From positions 14,553 through 78,552 of the forward strand of contig LUJS01000025.1 in the NCBI GenBank assembly GCA_001689495.1: DNA of 64,000 nt. Reading direction: 5' to 3'. Below the pieces are notes generated by a model. It searched no databases. It saw only the letters and a program-made list of their open reading frames with translations, and was not told the origin of the DNA. The translations under genes and the position numbers were made by a program. Positions 24,500 through 32,840 of the stretch are shown here, in pieces. The first letter of the stretch is position 1. The number at the start of each line of letters is the position of its first letter. Source of the DNA: Bacteroidales bacterium M8. GTDB taxonomy: Bacteria > Bacteroidota > Bacteroidia > Bacteroidales > Muribaculaceae.

Positions 24500-26794
24500 A
24501 TGAGAAAAAACGGGTTTCTGACCATCGTGTGTCTGCTCTGCGCCCTCGTGGCCGGGGCAGTCGGACCGCGTCCGCGCGTGGGGCTGGTGCTGAGCGGCGG
24601 CGGCGCCAAGGGGATAGCCCATATAGGCGTGATACAGGCGTTCGAGGAGAACGGCATACCCATCGACTACATCACCGGCACCTCGATGGGCGCCATCGTG
24701 GGCAGCCTCTATGCCTCGGGATACTCGCCCGACGAGATGATCGAGCTTATAGCCTCGCCGGGATTCGCCGACTGGTCTACGGGCAAGATAGACCCCGACT
24801 ATGTCTACTACTTCCTGCGCCAGCCCGAGACACCGGCGTTCGTCAACATCAACCTCGGCAAGGACTCGACCAGCGTCAAGTCCGTCCTGCCCATGAGCCT
24901 GATAAACCCGATTCCGATGAACATGGCCTTTCTCGACATCTACTCGCGCTTCACGGCCCAGTGCGGGGGCGATTTCGACCGCCTCTTCGTGCCGTTTGCC
25001 TGCGTGACCTCAGATGTCTACGCCAAGCACAAGGTGGTGCTGCACGAGGGGTCGCTGGCCGATGCCGTGAGGATGTCGATGTCGTTTCCGGGGGTGTTCG
25101 AGCCCATCGAGCTCAACGGGGTGCCGATGTATGACGGCGGCATCTATGACAACTTTCCGGTCGACGTGATGATGGAGCGGTTCAAGCCCGACGCGCTCGT
25201 GGGCGTCAACGTGGGCTCGAAGGACGCGCCCCCCTCGTCGCGCAATCCGCTGGGCCAGCTCGAGGACATGATAATGCAGCCCAACAACTATCCCTTCCCC
25301 CACGACAAGGGGGTGTGCATACGCATAGACCTCGACGAGTTCAGCCTGCTCGACTTCGGCAAGTACAAGGAGATATACGACATCGGCTATCGCCGCGGCA
25401 TGGAGATGATAGACTCGGTCATCATGAAGACCGGCGCGGGCGTGTCGCCCGAGTCGGTGGCCGAGAGGCGCCGCGCGTTCAAGGCCAAGACCCCGGAGAT
25501 GATAATATCGAAGGTCGAGGTGACCGGCGGCACTCCGCGCGAGAACAATTACCTGACGCAGATATTCAGGCCCCGACACGGCCACAGGACGATGACCTAT
25601 GACGAGGTGCGCGACGCATACTATCGCGCCATCAGCTCGGGCCGCCTGCAGAATCTCGTGCCCACGCCTGTGCTGAATCCCGACTCGACATTCACGCTGA
25701 AATACAAGGCTGTGGTCAAGGAGGACTTCTCGGTGGGCATCGGCGGCTACATCTCGTCGTCGACGAGCAGCATGCTCTTCTTCCGCGCCGGATACAACCC
25801 GCTGCGGTTCAAGGGACTGACGGCCAGCATCAACACTTGGCTGGGACAGACATATCTCGGCGTCGAGGCCACGGGCGAGTTCTATTACAACACATATCGC
25901 CCGTCGGCGCTGACGCTCAAGTTCGTGGCCACGCGCCGCAGCTATCACGAGACCGAGAGGCTGTTCTATGAGTTTAACGCGCCCGACTTCATACACCGCT
26001 CCGAGGTGTTCGCCCGCATGGCCTACAGCGTCGGTCCGCGGCTGCGCTCGCGCCTCGACATCGAGCTGGGCTACGGCCATCTGACAGACAGGTATTATGC
26101 CGACCTGCGCGCCACCGACGGCGACAGCCACAAGGACCGCGGCATATTCAATCTGGGCCAACTCGCGGCGCGGTGGGAGAAAAACACCCTCGACAACACC
26201 GTGGCGCCGACCGCCGGAACACGCCTCGTGGGCATCGGCGCGGGGATTGCCGGACGCTATCACTTTGCCGACGGCGAGAACGGCACCGAGCACTCGCAGC
26301 ACGTCAGCTGGCTGCAGGCCGACCTGTCGGCACTGCACTTCGTGCCCGTGGGCAAGCACTTCTCGCTCGGCATCGAGGGGCGCGCGCTGCTGTCTACCCG
26401 CAAGCTGCTGCCCACGTATCAGGCATCAATAGTGGCCGCCCCGGCATCGCACCCCACCCCGTCAAGCTATAATGTATTCAACCACGCCCTCAGGGCCAAC
26501 TCGTTCGTGACCATAGACCTGCAGCCCGTGTGGAAGGTGTCGTCGACATTCCAGATACGCGGCGACCTGCACGGATTCCTGCCCCTGCGCAAGATACTCC
26601 CGGCACACGACGGCCCCGGCGCGCGATATGGCGAATGGTTCAGCGACCCCGAGTTTTTCGGCGAGCTGCGCGGACAGCTCACGCTCCCCTTCGGCACCGT
26701 GAGCGCATACGGCAACTATGCCACCGGCGGCGCCGGATGGAACTTCGGACTGTCGATAGGGACATTCATACTGGCCCCGAGATTCTTGGAGTGA
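24500..26794 (+). CDS. patatin-like phospholipase with C-terminal BamA-type barrel (type Vd-like autotransporter)
   Basis: 764 residues from ATG 24500; the frame is open to 24251 but the N-terminal signal segment (NGFLTIVCLLCALVAGAVG) starts here. Residues about 26-300 are a patatin phospholipase: VGLVLSGGGAKGIAHIGVIQAFEENG (oxyanion loop), ITGTSMGAIVGSLYASGY with nucleophile Ser62 in GxSxG, and MYDGGIYDNFP with Asp212. Residues about 330-430 look like one POTRA domain (ISKVEVTGGTPRENNYLTQIF). Residues 430-764 are a 16-strand surface-antigen barrel with a final aromatic strand (LSIGTFILAPRFLE). Known relatives (PlpD group) place or secrete the lipase through their own barrel. Expressed alone and divergent from the TPR gene. 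Confidence 0.9.
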   Translation: MRKNGFLTIVCLLCALVAGAVGPRPRVGLVLSGGGAKGIAHIGVIQAFEENGIPIDYITGTSMGAIVGSLYASGYSPDEMIELIASPGFADWSTGKIDPDYVYYFLRQPETPAFVNINLGKDSTSVKSVLPMSLINPIPMNMAFLDIYSRFTAQCGGDFDRLFVPFACVTSDVYAKHKVVLHEGSLADAVRMSMSFPGVFEPIELNGVPMYDGGIYDNFPVDVMMERFKPDALVGVNVGSKDAPPSSRNPLGQLEDMIMQPNNYPFPHDKGVCIRIDLDEFSLLDFGKYKEIYDIGYRRGMEMIDSVIMKTGAGVSPESVAERRRAFKAKTPEMIISKVEVTGGTPRENNYLTQIFRPRHGHRTMTYDEVRDAYYRAISSGRLQNLVPTPVLNPDSTFTLKYKAVVKEDFSVGIGGYISSSTSSMLFFRAGYNPLRFKGLTASINTWLGQTYLGVEATGEFYYNTYRPSALTLKFVATRRSYHETERLFYEFNAPDFIHRSEVFARMAYSVGPRLRSRLDIELGYGHLTDRYYADLRATDGDSHKDRGIFNLGQLAARWEKNTLDNTVAPTAGTRLVGIGAGIAGRYHFADGENGTEHSQHVSWLQADLSALHFVPVGKHFSLGIEGRALLSTRKLLPTYQASIVAAPASHPTPSSYNVFNHALRANSFVTIDLQPVWKVSSTFQIRGDLHGFLPLRKILPAHDGPGARYGEWFSDPEFFGELRGQLTLPFGTVSAYGNYATGGAGWNFGLSIGTFILAPRFLE

Positions 26795-26798
26795 GGGT

Positions 26799-26861
26799 AT
26801 AGTTGATATAGTTGATCTAGTTGAACTAGTTGAACTAGAATAACTAGACCAACTATATCAC
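26799..26861. repeat. period-9 tandem repeat (seven units)
   Basis: Units ATAGTTGAT, ATAGTTGAT, CTAGTTGAA, CTAGTTGAA, CTAGAATAA, CTAGACCAA, CTATATCAC in exact 9-base register from 26799 to 26861, between two convergent genes. It contains the palindrome CTAGTTGAACTAG and runs over the stop codon of the cobalamin adenosyltransferase gene. Confidence 0.85.
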
Positions 26862-27409
26862 ACCCTCGTCTCCTCCCTGCCGGCGAGGGCGTTGAGCCTG
26901 CGGGCAATGATATAGAGATAGTCGCTGAGGCGGTTGATGTATGCAAGCACTGCGGGGTCGACGCTCTCGCCCGTCGAGGCAAGGTCGAGTATCGACCGCT
27001 CGGCCCTGCGGCACACGGTGCGGGCCACGTGGGCGGTGGCGGCGGCCACGGTGCCTCCGGGCAGTATGAACCAGCGCTGGGGCTCGACCAGCGAGTCGGC
27101 CTCGTCGATGGCGTGCTCGAGGGCCTCGAGCACCTCGGGTGTCAGGGCCTCGCATCTCTCGGCCCCGGGCGTGGCCAGATAGGCCCCGATGCCGAACATA
27201 ACGCGCTCTATGCCGAGCAGCGTCCGTGCCTCGGTGTCGGCGCCGGGTGTCAACGCCGCATGGGCCTGCACCAGACCCACGTGCGAGTTGAGTTCGTCAA
27301 GGTCGCCGTAGGCGCACACCCTGACCGAGTTCTTGGCTATCCTCGAGCCTCCCACCAGCGAGGTCTGACCGCCGTCGCCGGTGCGTGTGTAGATAAGACT
27401 TTTCTTCAT
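26858..27409 (-). CDS. PduO-type cob(I)alamin adenosyltransferase
   Basis: 183 residues, the five-helix-bundle ATR of the PduO/CobO-3 family, which attaches the adenosyl group from ATP to cob(I)alamin to make adenosylcobalamin. Motifs: IYTRTGDGGQTSLVGGSRIAKN (ATP-binding N-terminus, TKxGDxGxTxL type), VCAYGDLDELNSHVGL (DELN), WFILPGGTVAAATAHVARTVCRRAERSI (RxxxRRxER) and YINRLSDYLYIIAR (NRLSDxLF). It is divergent from riboflavin synthase with 64 bases between, both with TAnnTTTG boxes. Adenosylcobalamin would serve methylmalonyl-CoA mutase and other enzymes outside the window. Confidence 0.95.
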   Translation of the reverse strand: MKKSLIYTRTGDGGQTSLVGGSRIAKNSVRVCAYGDLDELNSHVGLVQAHAALTPGADTEARTLLGIERVMFGIGAYLATPGAERCEALTPEVLEALEHAIDEADSLVEPQRWFILPGGTVAAATAHVARTVCRRAERSILDLASTGESVDPAVLAYINRLSDYLYIIARRLNALAGREETRV

Positions 27410-27414
27410 ACGCG

Positions 27415-27422
27415 CAAAATTA
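27415..27422 (-). promoter_or_regulatory. -7 element for the cobalamin adenosyltransferase gene
   Basis: TAATTTTG on the minus strand, 5 bases ahead of the ATG. No clear -33 box. Low support. Confidence 0.35.
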
Positions 27423-27435
27423 ATGGAAAAGTTCG

Positions 27436-27443
27436 TATATTTG
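27436..27443 (+). promoter_or_regulatory. -7 element for riboflavin synthase
   Basis: TATATTTG at 27436-27443, 30 bases before the ATG at 27474, matching the Bacteroidetes -7 consensus. The upstream -33 box is not clear. Confidence 0.55.
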
Positions 27444-27473
27444 TAACCTCAAACACTTAAAAAATCAGAATCA

Positions 27474-28082
27474 ATGTTTTCAGGTATCGTAGAAGAGGCC
27501 GGCGTGATAGCCGGCGTGACCCGCAGGGACGGCAATGTCGACCTGCGCGTCAAGTGCAGTTTCACCGACGAGCTCCGCATAGACCAGAGCGTGGCCCACA
27601 ACGGCGTATGCCTCACCGTGGTGGCCCTGCACCCCGACTCGACATATACGGTGACAGCCATACAGGAGACCCTCGACCGCAGCAACCTCGGCCTGCTCGC
27701 CGAGGGCGACGAGGTCAACCTCGAGCGCTCCATGCTGATGAACGGACGCCTCGACGGCCACATCGTGCAGGGCCACGTCGACACCACGGCGGTCTGCACC
27801 GACATCGAGGAGGTCGAGGGTAGCCGCTACTACAGGTTCGAGTACGAGGTGGGCCCCGAGATGGTGCGCAAGGGATACATGACCGTCGAGAAAGGCTCGG
27901 TCACCGTCAACGGTGTCAGCCTCACCGTCTGCGACTCCGAGCCCCGCTCGTTCCGCGTGGCCATCATCCCCTATACCTTCGAGCACACCAACTTCAAGGG
28001 CATACGCATCGGCACCCGCGTCAATCTGGAGTTCGACATCATCGGCAAATATCTGGCCCGTCTGGCCGAGCTGACCGCCTGA
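27474..28082 (+). CDS. ribE: riboflavin synthase, alpha chain
   Basis: 202 residues with the tandem lumazine-binding repeat architecture. The N-terminal repeat begins MFSGIVEEAGVIAGV (MFTGIVE hallmark) and has NGVCLTVVAL; the second repeat begins NGRLDGHIVQGHVDTTAV and has KGSVTVNGVSLTVCDSEPRSF and IIPYTFEHTNFKG, with the conserved Cys-containing and SLT motifs. It joins two 6,7-dimethyl-8-ribityllumazine molecules to form riboflavin. The gene is expressed from its own promoter and is followed 79 bases later by a separate DedA operon with its own promoter. Confidence 0.95.
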   Translation: MFSGIVEEAGVIAGVTRRDGNVDLRVKCSFTDELRIDQSVAHNGVCLTVVALHPDSTYTVTAIQETLDRSNLGLLAEGDEVNLERSMLMNGRLDGHIVQGHVDTTAVCTDIEEVEGSRYYRFEYEVGPEMVRKGYMTVEKGSVTVNGVSLTVCDSEPRSFRVAIIPYTFEHTNFKGIRIGTRVNLEFDIIGKYLARLAELTA

Positions 28083-28094
28083 GCGGACGGCGGA

Positions 28095-28126
28095 TTTGGC
28101 CGAATGGGCGATTATAGCTAATTTTG
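28095..28126 (+). promoter_or_regulatory. promoter of the DedA-rpe-queA operon
   Basis: TTTG at 28095-28098, 20 bases, TAATTTTG at 28119-28126, ending 35 bases before the ATG at 28162. A full consensus match. Confidence 0.75.
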
Positions 28127-28161
28127 CACACTCAATTCCAAACAGGTACAATCAACAGACA

Positions 28162-28845
28162 ATGCTCGACTTCATCACCCTGCTCACCCTCTTCGACCCG
28201 GCGGGCATCATGGCAAAATTCTTCGTGGCCGACGCCACCACGGTCTATCTGCTGGTGTTTGCGTTCATGGTCATAGAGAGCTCGTTCATCCCCTTCCCCT
28301 CCGAGGTCATCGTGCCCCCGGCGGCCTATCTGGCCTGCACCAGCCACGAGGTCAACATCTCGGCCGTGGTGCTGGTGGCCACCGCCGGCGCCATCGTGGG
28401 CGCTCTCATCAACTATTTCCTCTCGGTCTGGATAGGCCGTCCGATAGTCTATGCCTTCGCCAACTCGCGCGTGGGTCACGCCTGCCTCATCGACGAGGCC
28501 AAGGTGCGCCGCGCCGAAGACTATTTCGACGCCCACGGCGCCATCTCGACCTTCATAGGCCGCCTCATCCCCGCCGTGCGCCAGCTCATATCCATACCCG
28601 CCGGTCTGGCGCGGATGAACGTGGGCAAGTTCGTCATCTTCACCGGACTCGGCGCCATGACATGGAACATCGTACTGGCCGCACTGGGCTGGTGGCTCGG
28701 CAAGCTGGTGCCGCGCGAGCAGCTCTATGCCAAGGTCGAGGAATATAACGAGTATCTCACTTATATCGGGCTCGGCATCGGCGTGGTGTGCGTATGCATA
28801 ATACTCTGGAACGCTTTCAAGCCCCGCAAAAAAGAACAATCATGA
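28162..28845 (+). CDS. DedA-family membrane protein
   Basis: 227 residues from the ATG at 28162; an upstream in-frame start at 28096 would cover the promoter. DedA/SNARE-associated (VTT) fold: FMVIESSFIPFPSEVIVPPAAYLA (E-x-x-x-P-x-P-x-E reentrant loop), GALINYFLSVWIGRP, FIGRLIPAVRQLISIPAGLARMNVGKF (G-R-x-I-P-x-x-R-x-x-x-x-x-P-A-G-x-x-x-M) and two C-terminal helices. DedA proteins are proton-dependent undecaprenyl-phosphate or phospholipid translocases in recent work; the lipid here is an inference. The stop overlaps the rpe start (ATGA), so the genes are co-translated. Confidence 0.93.
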   Translation: MLDFITLLTLFDPAGIMAKFFVADATTVYLLVFAFMVIESSFIPFPSEVIVPPAAYLACTSHEVNISAVVLVATAGAIVGALINYFLSVWIGRPIVYAFANSRVGHACLIDEAKVRRAEDYFDAHGAISTFIGRLIPAVRQLISIPAGLARMNVGKFVIFTGLGAMTWNIVLAALGWWLGKLVPREQLYAKVEEYNEYLTYIGLGIGVVCVCIILWNAFKPRKKEQS

Positions 28846-29489
28846 CACAGGTAGCCCCCTCGCTGCTCGCGGCAGACTTCACACGTCTGGGCGAGGCCGT
28901 AGAGATGGTCAACGACTCGGAGGCCTCTCTCATCCATATCGACGTGATGGACGGCATGTTCGTGCCCAACATCACCATAGGTTTTCCGGTCATCGAGTCG
29001 ATAGGCCGGATTGCCCGCAAGCCCATGGACGTGCACATGATGGTGTGCGACCCCGGACGCTACGTGGGCATGGTGCGCGACTGCGGCGCGGCCATGATGA
29101 ATGTCCACGTCGAGGCCGCGACACACCTCAACCGCGTGGTCCAGACCATTCGTCAGGCCGGCATGAAGGCGGCCGTGACCCTCAACCCCGCATCGCCCGT
29201 GTGCCTGCTCGAGGATATAATCGGCGACGTGGACATGGTGCTGCTGATGAGCGTCAATCCCGGATTCGGGGGACAGAAGTTCATACCCGGCACCATCGAC
29301 AAGCTGCGCAGACTGCGCACGCTCATGGACCGATCGGGCTCGCAGGCCCTCGTCGAGATCGACGGCGGCGTCAACCACGAGACTGCCCCGATGCTGGTCG
29401 AGGCGGGCGCCGACATACTTGTGGCCGGCAGCTATGTGTTCGGCGCGCCCGACCCGCGTGCCGCCATAGCCGATCTGGCACGACTGTAA
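28842..29489 (+). CDS. rpe: ribulose-phosphate 3-epimerase
   Basis: 215 residues from the ATG at 28842, overlapping the DedA stop by 4 bases. A TIM-barrel enzyme of the pentose phosphate pathway that interconverts ribulose 5-phosphate and xylulose 5-phosphate. Motifs: VAPSLLAADFTRLGE, IHIDVMDGMFVPNITIGFPVI (metal-binding His/Asp), MDVHMMVCDPGRY, LMSVNPGFGGQKFIP (phosphate-binding glycines) and VEIDGGVNHETAPMLVEAGADILVAGSYVFG (DGGV and C-terminal phosphate site). It supplies or drains the xylulose 5-phosphate made by the xyl operon in the same window. Confidence 0.96.
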   Translation: MTQVAPSLLAADFTRLGEAVEMVNDSEASLIHIDVMDGMFVPNITIGFPVIESIGRIARKPMDVHMMVCDPGRYVGMVRDCGAAMMNVHVEAATHLNRVVQTIRQAGMKAAVTLNPASPVCLLEDIIGDVDMVLLMSVNPGFGGQKFIPGTIDKLRRLRTLMDRSGSQALVEIDGGVNHETAPMLVEAGADILVAGSYVFGAPDPRAAIADLARL

Positions 29490-29499
29490 AGACCCGTTT

Positions 29500-30708
29500 A
29501 TGATCAAGGACATACGCATTTCAGAATACGACTATCCCCTGCCCGACGCGCGCATAGCGTCGCACCCGCTGGCCATGCGCGACCAATGCCTGCTGCTGGT
29601 GCGCGGCGAGGACGGCACCGTCACCGACAGCCGTTTCGACAGCCTCCCCTCGCTGCTCCCCGCCGACTCGATGCTGGTCTACAACAACACCCGCGTCATC
29701 AATGCCCGACTGCGTTTCCGCAAGGGCGACGACGGCACGGGGGCGATGATAGAGATTTTCTGCCTCGAGCCGGTGACACCCGCCGACTATGCCGTGAGCT
29801 TCGCCACCACCGACAGGTGCTCGTGGCTCTGTTTCGTGGGCAACAGCAAGCGCTGGAAGGAGGGCCCGCTGACGGCCCGCGTCACCGTCGACGGCCATGA
29901 CATCACCCTCACGGCCACCCGCCTCGAGCGCCGCGGCAACGCCTCGGTGGTCGAGTTTGCTTGGGACTGCCCCGAGGTCACGTTCTCGTCGATCATCTCG
30001 GCGCTGGGCGAGATACCAATCCCCCCATACCTAAACCGCGCCACCGAGCAGAGCGACTCCGAGGACTATCAGACCGTCTACTCGCACATCGACGGCTCGG
30101 TTGCCGCCCCGACGGCCGGACTGCACTTCACCCCCCGCGTGCTCGACGAGATAAGCAGCCGCGGCATACCCCGCCGCGAGCTGACGCTGCATGTCGGCGC
30201 CGGCACGTTCCAGCCCGTCAAGTCGGACACCATAGGCGAGCACGAGATGCACAGCGAGTTCATAGCCGTGCCGCGCACGCTGATCGAGGAGCTCGCCACG
30301 ACCGACCGCCGCGTCATCGCCGTGGGCACCACGTCGGTGCGCACGCTCGAGAGCCTCTATCACCTCGGGTGCATGGCCGCGCAGGGGCTCGACCCGACGG
30401 TGCTGCCCCAGTGGTATCCCTACTCGCCCGAACACCCCTCGCTCAGCGTGGCCGAGTCCATGCAGGCCCTGCTGCGTCACTTCGAGGGCCCCGTGTTCGT
30501 GGCCTCGACCCGACTGATGATAGCCCCCGGATACACCTACCGCATAGTCAGGGGCATGGTCACCAACTTCCACCAGCCCCGCTCGACCCTGCTGCTGCTT
30601 GTGTCGGCCTTCATAGGCGACCGCCCCGGCTGGCGCGAGCTATACGACCACGCCCTCGCAGGCGACTATAGATTCCTGTCTTACGGCGACGCCTGCCTGC
30701 TGCTCTGA
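29500..30708 (+). CDS. QueA-like S-adenosylmethionine:tRNA ribosyltransferase-isomerase
   Basis: 402 residues. Core QueA motifs are present: EYDYPLPDARIASHPLAMRD, DSMLVYNNTRVINARL, the long beta-barrel insertion, IPPYLNR (the PPYIxR type motif), YSHIDGSVAAPTAGLHFT (the YxxxxGSVAAPTAGLHF hallmark), ELTLHVGAGTFQPV and GTTSVRTLESL. QueA transfers the ribosyl part of S-adenosylmethionine to preQ1 in tRNA to give epoxyqueuosine. At 402 residues it is longer than E. coli QueA (about 356). Bacteroidetes often carry both a standard queA and a longer paralog, and this could be the paralog, so the symbol is left empty. It is last in the DedA operon and is followed by a terminator. Confidence 0.86.
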   Translation: MIKDIRISEYDYPLPDARIASHPLAMRDQCLLLVRGEDGTVTDSRFDSLPSLLPADSMLVYNNTRVINARLRFRKGDDGTGAMIEIFCLEPVTPADYAVSFATTDRCSWLCFVGNSKRWKEGPLTARVTVDGHDITLTATRLERRGNASVVEFAWDCPEVTFSSIISALGEIPIPPYLNRATEQSDSEDYQTVYSHIDGSVAAPTAGLHFTPRVLDEISSRGIPRRELTLHVGAGTFQPVKSDTIGEHEMHSEFIAVPRTLIEELATTDRRVIAVGTTSVRTLESLYHLGCMAAQGLDPTVLPQWYPYSPEHPSLSVAESMQALLRHFEGPVFVASTRLMIAPGYTYRIVRGMVTNFHQPRSTLLLLVSAFIGDRPGWRELYDHALAGDYRFLSYGDACLLL

Positions 30709-30717
30709 GAGAAACCA

Positions 30718-30751
30718 AAGCCGGCCCCGCGCTGATGCGCGAGGCCGGCTT
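30718..30751 (+). terminator. terminator between queA-like gene and ferritin
   Basis: AAGCCGGCC (30718-30726) pairs with GGCCGGCTT (30743-30751), and CGCGC (30728-30732) pairs with GCGCG (30737-30741) around a TGAT loop. A T-rich stretch follows at 30752-30768. Confidence 0.8.
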
Positions 30752-30780
30752 GCTATTGGTCTTTTTAAGACTTATAGGTC

Positions 30781-31299
30781 TTATTCGCCTGCGAGGGGCG
30801 AGGGAACGGCGTAGGTGCGGGTGGCGAGCTCTTGGCTTACCATGTAGAGGCCCATGCCATTGTCGCCAATCAGCTTAAGCTTGTCGATGAGTGTGCGGCA
30901 GTTGTCCTCCTCCTCTACCTGCTCGGACACGAACCAAGCGAGGCGGTCGCGGGTGGCATAGTCCTCCTCCTTCATGGCCAGCGAGTAGAGGGCGTTGATG
31001 AGGGAGGTGACTTTCTTCTCGTGCTCGAGGGTGGCGACGAAGGCATCCATGGGCGACTCCCAGCTTGTGGGAACAGCCTCGATGGCCTTGAGTACTACAC
31101 GTCCGCCGCGCTGGTTGACGTAGTTCATGAAGATCTCGGCGTGAGCCTGCTCTTCCTGAAACTGTACCTTGAACCAGTTGGCGATGCCGCTGAGACCCTC
31201 GGCCTCGAAGTGGAGGCTCATCGAGAGATAGAGATAGGCGCTATAGAGCTCGGCATTGATCTGCTCGTTGATGGCGTCCTGAATTTTGGGATTAAGCAT
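30781..31299 (-). CDS. ferritin
   Basis: 172 residues from ATG 31299; an upstream in-frame start adds 13 unrelated residues. A four-helix non-heme ferritin that oxidises and stores iron. Ferroxidase ligands are visible: EQINAELYSAYLYLSMSLHFE (Glu in helix A), FKVQFQEEQAHAEIFMNYV (ExxH in helix B), LEHEKKVTSLINAL (Glu in helix C) and FVSEQVEEEDNCRTLIDKL (the EQxEEE signature). FtnA-type proteins like this are made in Bacteroides under oxidative and iron stress. It is monocistronic, with a -7 box at 31336-31343. Confidence 0.94.
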   Translation of the reverse strand: MLNPKIQDAINEQINAELYSAYLYLSMSLHFEAEGLSGIANWFKVQFQEEQAHAEIFMNYVNQRGGRVVLKAIEAVPTSWESPMDAFVATLEHEKKVTSLINALYSLAMKEEDYATRDRLAWFVSEQVEEEDNCRTLIDKLKLIGDNGMGLYMVSQELATRTYAVPSPLAGE

Positions 31300-31335
31300 T
31301 TTTCTATTGTGTTTTGTGTTTGTTTTTAGCTGACA

Positions 31336-31343
31336 CAAAATTA
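31336..31343 (-). promoter_or_regulatory. -7 element for ferritin
   Basis: TAATTTTG on the minus strand, 36 bases before the ferritin ATG. A CAAA at 31356-31359 is only 12 bases away, closer than the usual 19-20, so the -33 box is uncertain. Confidence 0.5.
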
Positions 31344-31422
31344 CAATTTTTCTTTCAAAACCCGCATAATCCCGTGTGCATAATTTTGCAGAAAAACTCT
31401 TTGCAGTTTAAAACATCAAAAA

Positions 31423-31454
31423 TTTGCTAATAATCAAAATAAATGTTAACTTTG
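31423..31454 (+). promoter_or_regulatory. promoter of the WecA/TagO-like gene
   Basis: TTTG at 31423-31426, 20 bases, TAACTTTG at 31447-31454: full consensus. The ATG is 200 bases further on. Confidence 0.75.
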
Positions 31455-31653
31455 CAGCCGATGCGCAGACTCCGGTAGTTTTTTGCCGGAATCAGCATCT
31501 GCAATGAACCCCGATTCCGGGCCATTCAGACCCGGTGCACACGCATCTCCACCTACCCATTGACTTTCTGAACTCTCTTCAACAACGAGTTTGAGAAATA
31601 ACCTTAATTCGTTCAACTCAACTAAACCCACATAATCCCACACTCGGAGCATC
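31455..31653 (+). other. structured 5' leader of the WecA/TagO-like gene
   Basis: About 195 bases between the promoter and the ATG. Hairpin 1: GATGC (31460-31464) with GCATC (31495-31499), enclosing TCCGG (31471-31475) with CCGGA (31486-31490) around a T-rich loop. Hairpin 2: CCGGG (31517-31521) with CCCGG (31531-31535). No open frame of note. This could be an attenuator or a protein-binding leader; no known family was recognised. Confidence 0.4.
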
Positions 31654-32775
31654 ATGGCATACTGGATAATTAATGCGCTGATAGTATTCTCGTTATGCGT
31701 ACTCTTTGCAGGAGTGCTCATCCCCGAAATCCTGCTCATAGCCTATAGACGCAACCTTTTTGACGAGGTCGACGAACGCAAGATCCACAAAGGGTCCATA
31801 CCCCGTCTCGGCGGCATAGCCTTCGAGCCGGTGATTCTGCTCAGCATCGCACTGGTGCTCGGCGGCAACATAATGCTCGGCATAGGCACCTTTGCCGACT
31901 CTTTCGTGCCTCACGGCCTGCTGATGATAGCCGCATTCTGCTCGGTGCAGCTGCTCTATCTGGTCGGCATCGCCGACGACCTCATCGGCATCAAGTACAG
32001 GGCCAAGTTCGTGGTGCAGATACTCTGCGCCATACTGCTGATTTGCGCCGGCTGCTGGTTCTCGACCCTGTCGGGGGCTCTCGGCCTCACCGACATCAGC
32101 CCGTGGTTCGGCTATCCGTTCACGGCCATCGTGATAGTGTTCCTGATCAACGCCATCAACCTCATCGACGGCATCGACGGCCTCGCGTCGGGCCTCAGCT
32201 CGATAGCCACGGTCATCTACGGCATCTCGTTCTTCTTCCTCGGCGAATATGCCCTGTCCGTCATCGCCTTCGCCACGTTCGGCGTGCTCTGCCCGTTCTT
32301 CTACTATAATGTGTTCGGCAACGTCAAGAAGCACTCCAAGATATTCATGGGCGACACCGGCTCGCTGACCATCGGCCTGATACTCAGCATACTCGGCATC
32401 AAGCTCTATACCATGCCCGCATGTTCGACGCTCGAGTTCAAGCCCGCCATCCTCGCGTTCTCGCCCCTCATCATCCCCTGCTTTGACGTGATCCGCGTCT
32501 ACATAATGCGCATACGCCAGCACCGCTCGCCGTTCCTGCCCGACAAGAGCCACATCCACCACAAGTTCCTCGCCGCCGGCATGAAGCCCCGCACAGCCAT
32601 GGTGACCATCATCATCATCTCGGCACTGTTCTGTCTGGTCAATCTGGGCCTCTCGAACTTCCTCGACATCAATATCATCGTGATACTCGACGTCATCTTC
32701 TGGCTGATATTCAACGGCTGGCTCAACAACCGCATCCGCATCTACAACACCTCCCACCCCGAAGCCGCCAAGTAA
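31654..32775 (+). CDS. UDP-HexNAc:undecaprenyl-phosphate HexNAc-1-phosphate transferase (WecA/TagO-like)
   Basis: 373 residues with about ten to eleven membrane helices, in the MraY/WecA/TagO polyprenyl-phosphate N-acetylhexosamine-phosphate transferase family. Motifs: DEVDERKIHKGSIPRLGGIAF (the H-x-G-x-x-P-R-x-G-G motif), LVGIADDLIGIKYRAKFVVQ (the DDx2 Mg site), VFLINAINLIDGIDGLASGLSS (the NxxNxxDGxDGL catalytic motif), IFMGDTGSLTIGL and SPFLPDKSHIHHKFLAAG (the HIHHK loop typical of WecA/TagO rather than MraY). It starts a lipid-linked glycan, for instance O-antigen, capsule or O-glycan, at the inner membrane. It stands alone with its own promoter and leader, and ends at a very long terminator stem. 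Confidence 0.92.
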   Translation: MAYWIINALIVFSLCVLFAGVLIPEILLIAYRRNLFDEVDERKIHKGSIPRLGGIAFEPVILLSIALVLGGNIMLGIGTFADSFVPHGLLMIAAFCSVQLLYLVGIADDLIGIKYRAKFVVQILCAILLICAGCWFSTLSGALGLTDISPWFGYPFTAIVIVFLINAINLIDGIDGLASGLSSIATVIYGISFFFLGEYALSVIAFATFGVLCPFFYYNVFGNVKKHSKIFMGDTGSLTIGLILSILGIKLYTMPACSTLEFKPAILAFSPLIIPCFDVIRVYIMRIRQHRSPFLPDKSHIHHKFLAAGMKPRTAMVTIIIISALFCLVNLGLSNFLDINIIVILDVIFWLIFNGWLNNRIRIYNTSHPEAAK

Positions 32776-32796
32776 GGGTGACCGGATAGACAACAT

Positions 32797-32832
32797 CAAA
32801 TGGGCTCTGCGCCGATGCGCAGAGCCCATTTG
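32797..32832. terminator. long perfect terminator stem
   Basis: A perfect 16-bp inverted repeat, CAAATGGGCTCTGCGC (32797-32812) and its complement (32817-32832), loop CGAT. It lies between convergent genes. Confidence 0.88.
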
Positions 32833-32840
32833 ATTTACTG

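Noticed and set aside
27415..27443. Fully specified divergent promoters for the cobalamin adenosyltransferase and riboflavin synthase genes
   Set aside because: Only the -7 elements match on both strands; -33 boxes at 19-20 bases are absent, so I list them only as partial elements.
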